Part shown: piece by piece, positions 1-6,062 of the stretch
How positions within the stretch are numbered: the first letter of the stretch is position 1
How the letters are laid out: each line of letters starts with the position of its first letter
Assembly: GCA_041484845.1 (NCBI GenBank)
Contig: JBGPIK010000260.1
Coordinates: 1-9,752 of the forward strand
Direction: 5' to 3'
Source: JBGPIK01 sp041484845
Lineage (GTDB): Bacteria; Desulfobacterota; Binatia; UBA9968
Length of the DNA: 9,752 nt
The notes under the pieces: generated by a model
Databases searched by the model: none
What the model saw: the letters and a program-made list of their open reading frames with translations, nothing else
Told to the model about the DNA's origin: nothing
Position numbers and translations under genes: made by a program

Positions 1-182
1 AGTTTGGAGCCGGGGGCGCTGCCGCTCACCACATAGGTTGTATTGCGGCTTACGGCAGAGGATACTCGCCCGCCCAGAGTCTCGATTCGCCTCTGCGCCT
101 CGACGCGCGACAGGGTCTGTAGCCCACCGGTGAGCACAAAGGTGGAGCCGGTGAGTTTTCCTTCCTTCCTCGGTTCGTCAGG
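1..182 (-). pseudogene. ligA: C-terminal BRCT remnant of the resident NAD+-dependent DNA ligase (cut by the window edge)
   Basis: Read on the minus strand from 182 to 1, this stretch is open and encodes a charged linker (DEPRKEGK) followed by a LigA-type BRCT domain. Recognisable pieces are GSTFVLTGGL, TLSRVEAQRRIETLGGRV and the SAVSRNTTYVVSGSAPGSK stretch, which align with the standard LigA BRCT (TFVLTG, SR.EA, LGG.V, SVS..T.Y.V.G...GSK). It is a different sequence from the BRCT of the complete ligase next to it and is richer in GC, like the + strand operon. It has no start codon or upstream ligase domains of its own, because the stop codon of the neighbouring ligase (183-185) precedes it directly, in the same frame. 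I infer that it is the 3' end of the same broken gene whose 5' end is at 3935-4216. The window ends inside the domain, so the true C-terminus is not seen. Confidence 0.85.
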
Positions 183-2390
183 TTAGCTGTCAGCCGAAGA
201 GTTTTCACGATTCGAGTTGGCTTCGATTAGATTTAACCACTCCCGTTCCGTTAGGATCAGGATTCCGAGTTCACGGGCTTTGTTTGCCTTAGATCCGGCG
301 TCTGGTCCAACCACGAGATAGTCGGTCTTCTTAGATACGGAACTGGCAACCCTAGCTCCTAGTCGTGCCGCGCGGGCCTTCGCCTCGGACCGAGTCATCT
401 CCTCCAATTTGCCGGTAAAAACAACCGTTTTCCCTGAAATAGCACTTTCAGTTTTTACGAACTCGAAATCAGTTACTTTCGCCGGGGGGGCAGCGCCACC
501 AATAGGCTCAGTTAATCGATCAAGTAACTCCTGCATCTGTGGTTCACAGAAGAACGCTATAATGTCGCTTGCCATGCTGTCGCCAATACCGTTGATCGAG
601 GTCAATTCCTTTTTCGCATCAGATTCTGGATCGATAGCTCGGCTCATACTTTTACGCCAATTTGCTAACGAACCGTAGTGACGGGCCAACAAGCGCGCTG
701 TTGCTTCGCCGACTTGCCGGATGCCGAGTGCATAAATAAATCGGTCCAGGGAAACGGTTCGTGCGCGATTAATGGCGTTAAAGAGATTTTTTGCCCGTTT
801 CTTTTTCCCGCCCTTCTTTTTCTCGCCCCAGCCTTTCCATGTTGAGATAGGATTGGGCGAATGCCTATCCGTTTCCTCCAACGTAAAAATATCAACCGGG
901 GTACGGATGAGTTCTTTATCATAAAAAAGATTGATGTTCTCTTCTCCTAAACCTTCAATGTCGAACGCATTCCGTGATGCGAAATGACGTAGTCGTTCCT
1001 TTACCTGTGCGGGACAAACTAACCCGCCGGTGCAATACGTGTCCGCTTCGCCGACTTCGCGGGTAAGTAGACTATTGCATTCTGGGCAACGCGTGGGAAA
1101 GATAAAAGGCGCACTATCGTCAGACCGTCGTTCCTTCACCACTTCTACCACTTGTGGAATTACATCGCCGGCACGCTGTATGATGACTGCGTCGCGCTCT
1201 CGAATGTCCTTTCGTTCAATTTCATCACGGTTGTGTAAAGTCGCACGGGATACTAAGACGCCACCCACATTTATGGGAGTAAGGTTGGCGACCGGAGTAA
1301 TCTTTCCCGTACGACCGACTTGAACGGTGATTTGGCGAATAACTGTTAATCCCTTTTCGGGTGGGAACTTCCACGCAATCGCCCAACGTGGAGAACGACT
1401 CACGAACCCCAAACGGTTTTGCCAGTCAAGGCGGTTGACTTTGATGACAACGCCATCAATTGAGAAACCAAGAGAGGGTCGTTTGGCTTCAATTTCATTA
1501 TAGTAATTCAATAAAGCAATACAGTCCGGATCATCTACTTTTACCAAGGCGGCAGGCTCATCGAGCTTGAATCCCCAGTCAGATATGTTTTTACGTGCTC
1601 CCCATAAGGTCTCCGCGAATGGTGCGGAGACCTCGCCCCAAGCATATGCAAAAAAGTGTAGGGAACGACTGGCGGTGATATTAGAATCCTTCTGGCGCAA
1701 ACTCCCCGCGGCAGCGTTACGGGGATTTGCGAAGACTTTCCTCTTAGGGCCAAGCGATTCTTGGTGTTCATTGAGCGCCAAGAAATCTTCGTCCGACATG
1801 TAGACTTCTCCCCGAATTTCCAAAACATCAGGCCAGCCGGTGCCTTTCAATTGATGAGGAATGTCTTCTTCGATCGTTTTAACGTTGGCTGTTACATCTT
1901 CGCCCTCGATGCCGTTGCCTCGTGTTACTCCGTATACCAATCGGCCTTTCTCATACCGAAGTGAACAAGACAGCCCATCTATCTTGGGTTCGGCCACGAG
2001 GTCTATTGGCACAGTTTTATCTTTTAACTCAAGGATAAAATTTCGAACGGTACTAATGAAGTCCCGGGTGTCATCAGCTGTCAAAGCATTATCCAGCGAA
2101 GTCATTGGGACAGAATGGCGGATCTTCTTAAAGCCTGCTGCAGGCTCAGCGCCCACTCGAAATGAAGGACTATTGGGCCGCACTAAGTTAGGAAAGCGCA
2201 CCTCAATAGCATCGTTCCGCCGGCGCAACTCGTCGTATTCACGATCGTCGATTTCCGGCTGGTCCGTTTCGTAATAGAGTCGATCGTGATAAGCGATCAT
2301 ATCTGCTAACTCGGATAGTTCGGAGGCAGCCTGCGCCTTCGTAAGTTCACCGACGGGAACATCAAACAGGGTCGTCCGATTTTTCTTCAT
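183..2390 (-). CDS. ligA: NAD+-dependent DNA ligase LigA, complete, probably horizontally acquired
   Basis: This 735-aa enzyme seals 3'-OH/5'-phosphate nicks in duplex DNA using NAD+, in replication and repair. Domains in order: Ia (about 18-90, with HDRLYY and YDELRRRN); adenylation domain with the KxDG motif at K136-I-D-G; conserved lysines K317 (DGVVIKV) and K341 (WAIAWKFP); OB fold; four-cysteine zinc finger C435-C438-C453-C459 with the same CX2C-X14-CX5C spacing as E. coli LigA; helix-hairpin-helix region (about 535-620); and BRCT (about 650-722). The K136/K317/K341 spacings match or closely follow E. coli K115/K290/K314, so it should be active. Length is slightly above the usual ~670 aa, partly from a Lys-rich insertion at 524-534. 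Wording such as RRRNDAIEVRFP and FIYALGIRQVGEATARLLARHYG resembles alphaproteobacterial ligases (judged from memory). A spot count of one line gives about 48% GC against 58% in the TPR gene. The ATG at 2390 fits the family N-terminus, though no Shine-Dalgarno is visible. Confidence 0.97.
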   Translation of the reverse strand: MKKNRTTLFDVPVGELTKAQAASELSELADMIAYHDRLYYETDQPEIDDREYDELRRRNDAIEVRFPNLVRPNSPSFRVGAEPAAGFKKIRHSVPMTSLDNALTADDTRDFISTVRNFILELKDKTVPIDLVAEPKIDGLSCSLRYEKGRLVYGVTRGNGIEGEDVTANVKTIEEDIPHQLKGTGWPDVLEIRGEVYMSDEDFLALNEHQESLGPKRKVFANPRNAAAGSLRQKDSNITASRSLHFFAYAWGEVSAPFAETLWGARKNISDWGFKLDEPAALVKVDDPDCIALLNYYNEIEAKRPSLGFSIDGVVIKVNRLDWQNRLGFVSRSPRWAIAWKFPPEKGLTVIRQITVQVGRTGKITPVANLTPINVGGVLVSRATLHNRDEIERKDIRERDAVIIQRAGDVIPQVVEVVKERRSDDSAPFIFPTRCPECNSLLTREVGEADTYCTGGLVCPAQVKERLRHFASRNAFDIEGLGEENINLFYDKELIRTPVDIFTLEETDRHSPNPISTWKGWGEKKKGGKKKRAKNLFNAINRARTVSLDRFIYALGIRQVGEATARLLARHYGSLANWRKSMSRAIDPESDAKKELTSINGIGDSMASDIIAFFCEPQMQELLDRLTEPIGGAAPPAKVTDFEFVKTESAISGKTVVFTGKLEEMTRSEAKARAARLGARVASSVSKKTDYLVVGPDAGSKANKARELGILILTEREWLNLIEANSNRENSSADS

Positions 2391-2404
2391 GATGCTGTGT
2401 CTAA

Positions 2405-2434
2405 ATTCTAAGCTCGGTTATCACTATCAGTGAA
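2405..2434 (-). promoter_or_regulatory. Candidate sigma70-type promoter for the inserted ligA
   Basis: On the minus strand, TTCACT (2434-2429) and TAGAAT (2410-2405) are separated by 18 nt and match the -35 and -10 consensus at 4/6 and 5/6. Transcription would start about 7 nt downstream, leaving only a few bases before the ATG at 2390. This would explain the missing Shine-Dalgarno sequence. The call rests on motif matching only. Confidence 0.35.
2421..2433. promoter_or_regulatory. Inverted repeat, possible operator, overlapping the -35 of ligA
   Basis: TCACT-ATC-AGTGA is a perfect 5-bp inverted repeat with a 3-nt centre, 31-43 nt upstream of the inserted ligA start and overlapping the proposed -35 box. 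The right half reads CTATCAGTGA, which also occurs in the Tn10 tet operator, but the flanking symmetry of tetO is not kept. A repressor site is possible. Chance is also possible at this length. Confidence 0.3.
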
Positions 2435-2524
2435 TCGTCTGACGCGCTGATTTAGGCCAAAAGTACAATGACGCACAAATGGGACCAACGGCTAACCTGC
2501 GAAGGACGAAGCCCCACGAATTTC

Positions 2525-3784
2525 CTATTCAACCTCGATACCGAGAACCGTCCAGAAAACGACTTCTTGCATAATGCGGATTCCATACTTGCGCGCCTTC
2601 TTGGCCTTTCCGGATTGGGTTAGCGGGTCTGCAACCACCAGCAGGTCCAATTTCTTGGTCACGGATTCCACAACGATCATGCCCAGCTTCGTTGTCAGTT
2701 CTGTTGCATTCTCTCGCGTGATCGTCTCCCCCAAGTGAACACATTGGCACTCCCCGGTGAAGCACACCCGTTTTCCAGTTAGAAGCTCCCGACGAAGTGG
2801 TTCAACTGTTGACCTGTACTCTGTCGGTTGCTGTGAAATTTTCCGTGAGGCCATTTCGAGGGTTTCATCGAGCTCGCCACGTTGAAACCCCAGCAAGGAA
2901 GCTACCTGACGCAGGTCGCGATGCTCGGCGTCAGTAATGACTCCGTCAGCCAACGCTGCGCGCGCCAACTGATACAGATACCGGCGATGCGCCTCTCTGA
3001 TTCGTTTGCCCACAATGCCCCATCGTGTGGCAACGTCAAGCAGCGACTGTGCTTCAGTATCATCGATATACCGATCCTCAAGTACGCGATCGAGCAAAGC
3101 AGTGTAGGCCAGCATGGCGGTGTCATCGGTCTCAGGAAGCAGGTTGTTCTCTGCTTTTGCGAACAGCTTCCGTAGATATGTCGGCGGGTCGGCTCGACGC
3201 CTCCTCGACTCGTCCCGTGTTAGCAGACATGCCCCGTATTTCGGAATGGGTGGCCAAGTAATCGGTGACAAGTGCCGAATCTTAGATGTTTCCTGAGGGG
3301 CGTCCCGGAGAAGTTTAGTCAAGAGTTGAGCCGTAGCGCGCGCGTCATGGAGAGCCATATGCGTATTCTCTTGGAAAACAATGCCGTAGTCCTCGCAGCA
3401 GGAGGAGAGTGTGCCCCCTCCCGCCAGGCGCATCGTGCAGACGGTGGGACAGTTGGGGAACGCGTGCCCAAGGCGGCCAAACTCCGCCGAGAGGAATGAG
3501 AGATCAAAACGGATGTTATGACCAGCCACCGCCACGCAGCCGTTGAGGGCGTCGAGTAGCATCCCAGCAACTTCTGCGAATCGAGGCGCTGATATGATGT
3601 CGCTCGCGGTGAGGCCATGAATACTCGTCGGGCCGACGTCACGTTCAGGATTTACAAGCGTTGCGAACTCTCGAATGACTTCACCATCCAATTCCGTCAC
3701 CAAAGCAGCAAGTTCGATGACACGGTCGTGCCGGTACGGATTGAGACCCGTAGTCTCGACATCAATGATGGCAAGATAAGTCAT
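2525..3784 (-). CDS. DEDDh exonuclease (DnaQ-like) with TerB-like middle and C-terminal BRCT domain
   Basis: This 419-aa protein has an N-terminal 3'-5' exonuclease domain of the DnaQ/DNA polymerase III epsilon family (about 1-160). Exo I is D8-V-E10 in IIDVETTG, Exo II is D94 in GHNIRFDLSFL, and Exo III is H142-X4-D147 in HMALHDARATAQLL. All five DEDDh residues are present, so metal-dependent removal of nucleotides from DNA or RNA 3' ends is expected. Residues about 220-310 are alpha-helical with acidic turns (RYIDDTEAQSLLD, DGVITDAEHRDLRQVA), resembling a TerB-like domain; this part is the least certain. Residues about 334-416 form a BRCT domain (LTGKRVCFTGE, SVTKKLDLLVVAD, SGKAKKARKYGI) like that of LigA. 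The ATG at 3784 has a good ribosome site, AGGAG six bases upstream. It lies 134 bp upstream of the inserted ligA on the same strand, probably co-inserted. It lacks a polymerase domain and is too long to be an ordinary epsilon subunit; repair is likelier than replication proofreading. Confidence 0.9.
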   Translation of the reverse strand: MTYLAIIDVETTGLNPYRHDRVIELAALVTELDGEVIREFATLVNPERDVGPTSIHGLTASDIISAPRFAEVAGMLLDALNGCVAVAGHNIRFDLSFLSAEFGRLGHAFPNCPTVCTMRLAGGGTLSSCCEDYGIVFQENTHMALHDARATAQLLTKLLRDAPQETSKIRHLSPITWPPIPKYGACLLTRDESRRRRADPPTYLRKLFAKAENNLLPETDDTAMLAYTALLDRVLEDRYIDDTEAQSLLDVATRWGIVGKRIREAHRRYLYQLARAALADGVITDAEHRDLRQVASLLGFQRGELDETLEMASRKISQQPTEYRSTVEPLRRELLTGKRVCFTGECQCVHLGETITRENATELTTKLGMIVVESVTKKLDLLVVADPLTQSGKAKKARKYGIRIMQEVVFWTVLGIEVE

Positions 3785-3860
3785 TGCGGTCTCCTATGTG
3801 GCACGTAGTGTGTCCAAGTGGTAGAACCGAAATGCTCGGGTTGGTACTATTTTCTGTGTC

Positions 3861-3884
3861 GGCAGTGATTTGTATCTCACTGCC
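3861..3884. promoter_or_regulatory. Perfect 8-bp inverted repeat upstream of the exonuclease gene
   Basis: GGCAGTGA (3861-3868) and TCACTGCC (3877-3884) are exact inverse copies around an 8-nt centre, about 77-100 nt upstream of the exonuclease start codon. No run of T follows on either strand, so it does not look like an intrinsic terminator. A dimeric regulator site or an mRNA hairpin in the leader is more likely. The half-site CAGTGA also occurs in the inverted repeat in front of the inserted ligA. Confidence 0.45.
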
Positions 3885-3934
3885 TCCGATACCTTGAGTG
3901 CCTGGATGGTTAGCATTTTTGTCTTTGGCAACAT

Positions 3935-4216
3935 TTACTGGCGCACGGCGTTGCTGAGCGAGAGCATTGGCAGCGTGTGCGGAATCGTCTTGAATTTGTC
4001 CAGCGGCGGGGCGCCGACCCTTTGGGTCGAGGAATCGGTTTTGGCCATGTCGGGGTGCGCTTTTTCAAGTTCGACCAACCGGCGAAACAGCCGGTCATAA
4101 TCCGCATCGCTCACCCAGGGATCGTCCAAAACATAATAACGATAGTTATGGCTTTCGATTTCCTGCCGGAGTCTGGAAATCTCCTTTTCCAACTCGCGAT
4201 GAGAGGTTTCGCTCAT
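3935..4216 (-). pseudogene. ligA: N-terminal (domain Ia) remnant of the resident DNA ligase
   Basis: From the ATG at 4216 the frame runs 93 codons: an intact LigA domain Ia with SHNYRYYVLDDPWVSDADYDRL, a STQRVG-type segment and HTLPMLSLSNA. Domain Ia contacts the NMN half of NAD+. Homology stops after residue ~90; the frame then reads VRQ and hits TAA at 3935, so the catalytic, OB, zinc, HhH and BRCT domains are missing. The sequence differs from the matching part of the complete ligase (HDRLYYETDQPEIDD...), so it is not a copy of that gene. Orientation and order match the BRCT remnant at 1-182, and together they look like two ends of one resident ligA. The frame is open up to 4393, but upstream codons overlap the divergent TPR gene and look unlike LigA, so the start at 4216 is preferred. 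Any product would be inactive as a ligase. Confidence 0.88.
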
Positions 4217-4316
4217 GAGCTTGACATCAAGAAAATTAGCACAAGCGCCGCGCCGAATGAAGCTCATAGTCGCGGCTACATTGACCGTCCCTACTGAGTA
4301 TGTTAACCCTTCTGTG
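4217..4316. other. Divergent intergenic region between the broken ligA and the TPR operon
   Basis: About 100 bp separate the resident ligA start from the TPR lipoprotein start. Promoters for both directions should lie here. I see isolated TTGACA (4221-4226) and TTGACC (4281-4286) on the + strand, but neither has a convincing -10 at 16-18 nt, so no promoter is assigned. No strong hairpin is visible. Confidence 0.4.
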
Positions 4317-6062
4317 ATGCGTACGCACCTTTTTCGGTGGGCCGTTTGTCTTTTAATTTTATCCGGTTGCGCCCCGACTATGCCCGACCTCAAACCGCCC
4401 CCGGAAGGTCTCGCCTGGTCTCCCGAGGCGCCCTTTCAACGCGAAAAGAAGGTCGAACTTCCCGACGAAGCCAGAGGCTTGTCACATTTTATGATCGGCG
4501 ACTTGTTGCTGGGCGAAGGCGACTTCGATGAGGCGCTTAAAGAGTTTGAATCGGCGGCTCAGGACAATCCCAACGACGCTTTCCTCCGGTTTCGTCTGGC
4601 AACGCTTTATCTCAGAAAAGGCGACTTGAAGAAAGCCCTGGTGGAAGCGGAAACGGCCCGCAATCTCGAGCCGAACAATGTCGAGAATCATTTGCTGCTC
4701 GCCGGACTTTATTCCTCACTCGGCGAAAATCAGAAGGGGCTTAGCGAATACAACGAGGTTCTCAAGCTTGATCCGAAAAATCAGGAGGCGTTGCTTTACC
4801 TGGGAGCGCTTTACCTGCAAATCGAGGATTACCCGCGGGCCACAAGGAGTCTGGAAGAACTATTAAAGCTCGATCCCAATTCGCTGCTCGGCCACTATTA
4901 CCTGGGACGCGTACGCGCGAAGAGCAAACTGTATCTCGCCGCCGAACAGAGCTACCGCAAGGCACTGGAAATTAATCCCAAGTCCGAAGCGGTCCTGATG
5001 GATCTGGCGTTGGTCTATGAGCTGGAGGGCAAAACTGAAGACGCCATCCAGACTTATCAACGGCTGTTGCAGGTCAATCCGCAAAATGTCTGGTCGCGAA
5101 AACGGTTGGGCGAGCTCTATGTCGGACAAAATAAATTGGACGATGCGCTGAGCCAATTCGAAAAGATCGAGGGCGCCGAGACGGACCCGCGGGAGACAAG
5201 GATCAAAATCGGCCTGATCTTCTTTGAGAAGGGCGACTTTGAACGCGCCGCGATGGAGTTCAATTTGGTGCTCGCGGGCGACCCGGACAATGATCGCGCG
5301 CGTTACTATTTGGGCGCGACCTATGCCGAACTGAAGTCCGAAGACAAGGCTTTGGAGGAATTCAATCGCATTGCGGAAAAAAGTGAATTGTTCGTGGACG
5401 CGCGGATTCAGGTCGCCAATATCTTTGATCGGCGGGATCAAACGCAAAAAGCCATCGAGGTTCTGCAACTCGCGCTGCGGCAAAAGAACGATCGCAAGGA
5501 AATTTACGCCTTCTTGTCCTCGCTCTACCGCAAGCTTAAGGACTATCCAAAGGCGATCCAGGCGGTCGAGCGGGTGATTGCGCTGGATCCCAAAAACGAT
5601 CAGGCGCATTTCCAATTGGGCGCGCTTTACGATGAGAATAAGAATAAAGACAAATCGATCGCCAGCATGAAAAAGGCCATCGAGCTAAACCCGCAAAACG
5701 CCGGCGCACTGAATTATCTTGGCTATACGTGGGCAGAGATGGGGGTGCAGCTGGATGAGGCTGAAAGCCTGATTCTGCGGGCGCTGAAAATCGAGCCGAA
5801 TGACGGCTTTTATATCGATAGCCTCGGTTGGGTTTATTACCAGAAGGGCGATTATCCCCGCGCCGTAGAGCAGCTCGAACGCGCGGTGGAAATCACCGTG
5901 GATGATCCCGCGATCATTGAACATCTGGCCGACGCTTATGAGAAGATCGGCAAATCGGATCGAGCTTTGACCCGATATCGCGAAGCGCTCAAGAAATCGA
6001 AAGAGGACGACCAGCTCAAGCGCGTTCGTGAAAAGATTCAACGCCTGGAGAAAAAAATTTGA
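4317..6062 (+). CDS. TPR-repeat outer-membrane lipoprotein (LbcA-like)
   Basis: The start at ATG 4317 (or GTG 4314) is chosen because it gives a lipoprotein signal: MRTHLFRWAVCLLILSGC, lipobox LSGC with the acylated Cys at residue 18. A longer frame from 4215 would bury this signal and overlap the ligA start. The mature protein, 581 aa with the signal, is almost wholly tetratricopeptide repeats. I count about 15 helical pairs with the W/L-G-Y-A-F-A-P pattern (FDEALKEFESAAQDNPND, YPRATRSLEELLKLDPN, YPRAVEQLERAVE). TPR arrays bind partner proteins; no catalytic site is seen. A TPR lipoprotein next to a LolB-type gene also occurs in Pseudomonas, where LbcA (a TPR lipoprotein) supports the periplasmic protease CtpA. 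A similar adaptor role here is inference from size and context. Its stop overlaps the start of the next gene by 4 bp (TTGA), indicating translational coupling. Confidence 0.9.
   Translation: MRTHLFRWAVCLLILSGCAPTMPDLKPPPEGLAWSPEAPFQREKKVELPDEARGLSHFMIGDLLLGEGDFDEALKEFESAAQDNPNDAFLRFRLATLYLRKGDLKKALVEAETARNLEPNNVENHLLLAGLYSSLGENQKGLSEYNEVLKLDPKNQEALLYLGALYLQIEDYPRATRSLEELLKLDPNSLLGHYYLGRVRAKSKLYLAAEQSYRKALEINPKSEAVLMDLALVYELEGKTEDAIQTYQRLLQVNPQNVWSRKRLGELYVGQNKLDDALSQFEKIEGAETDPRETRIKIGLIFFEKGDFERAAMEFNLVLAGDPDNDRARYYLGATYAELKSEDKALEEFNRIAEKSELFVDARIQVANIFDRRDQTQKAIEVLQLALRQKNDRKEIYAFLSSLYRKLKDYPKAIQAVERVIALDPKNDQAHFQLGALYDENKNKDKSIASMKKAIELNPQNAGALNYLGYTWAEMGVQLDEAESLILRALKIEPNDGFYIDSLGWVYYQKGDYPRAVEQLERAVEITVDDPAIIEHLADAYEKIGKSDRALTRYREALKKSKEDDQLKRVREKIQRLEKKI

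Larger units (their letters stand above)
174..2503. repeat. Imperfect 13/14-bp inverted repeat pair flanking the inserted ligA gene
   Basis: The + strand reads TTCGTCAGGTTAGC at 174-187, exactly across the junction between the inserted ligase stop codon and the resident BRCT remnant. Its near inverse GCTAACCTGCGAA lies at 2491-2503, in the gap upstream of the ligase gene. The copies share 9 contiguous bases (CAGGTTAGC) and differ overall by one inserted T. The 7-mer GGTTAGC also occurs at 2618-2624 and at 3908-3914, the latter close to the other junction. The pair could be a relic of insertion ends or chance; the only visible support is its position. Confidence 0.25.
180..3945 (-). mobile_element. 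Replacement segment inserted in the resident ligA (ligA + exonuclease-BRCT)
   Basis: The limits are set by where resident LigA homology stops: after residue ~90 of the N-terminal remnant (about 3938-3947) and just before the linker of the BRCT remnant (about 172-185). The segment of about 3.76 kb carries two complete minus-strand genes and replaces roughly 495 codons of the old ligase. No transposase, integrase or relaxase is encoded in it, and no clear target-site duplication is seen, as expected if the target was deleted rather than cut and filled. The mechanism is unknown. Illegitimate recombination, or a lost or trans-acting recombinase, would both fit. The typing as mobile element is an inference. 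Confidence 0.55.

Noticed and set aside
1..182. Remnant as a duplicated copy of the neighbouring ligase's own BRCT
   Set aside because: The two BRCT sequences differ at many positions (GSTFVLTGGLQTLSR versus GKTVVFTGKLEEMTR) and in base composition, so a recent duplication does not fit.
1861..2274. 137-codon open frame on the + strand
   Set aside because: It is antisense to the N-terminal third of the complete ligase, is Ser/Arg rich and has no ribosome site.
2421..2440. Tn10-type tet operator
   Set aside because: Only the 10-base CTATCAGTGA half matches; the second half (AATCGT) breaks the symmetry, and no tetR or tetA is present.
2525..3784. Replicative DNA polymerase III epsilon subunit (dnaQ)
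   Set aside because: The protein has extra TerB-like and BRCT domains and no partner polymerase gene nearby; only the exonuclease domain is shared.
3861..3884. Intrinsic terminator at the 8-bp inverted repeat
   Set aside because: No T-run follows the hairpin on either strand, so it was classed as a possible regulatory site.
3794..3934. Possible 46-codon ORF directly after the TAA of the ligA remnant (minus strand)
   Set aside because: The ATG abuts the stop without a ribosome site, the product shows no signal or domain, and it spans the inverted repeat at 3861-3884. More likely leader DNA of the exonuclease gene.
4863..5615. 250-codon open frame on the minus strand
   Set aside because: It lies wholly antisense to the TPR gene, has no family resemblance, and its reading frame is explained by the biased codon use of the TPR repeats.
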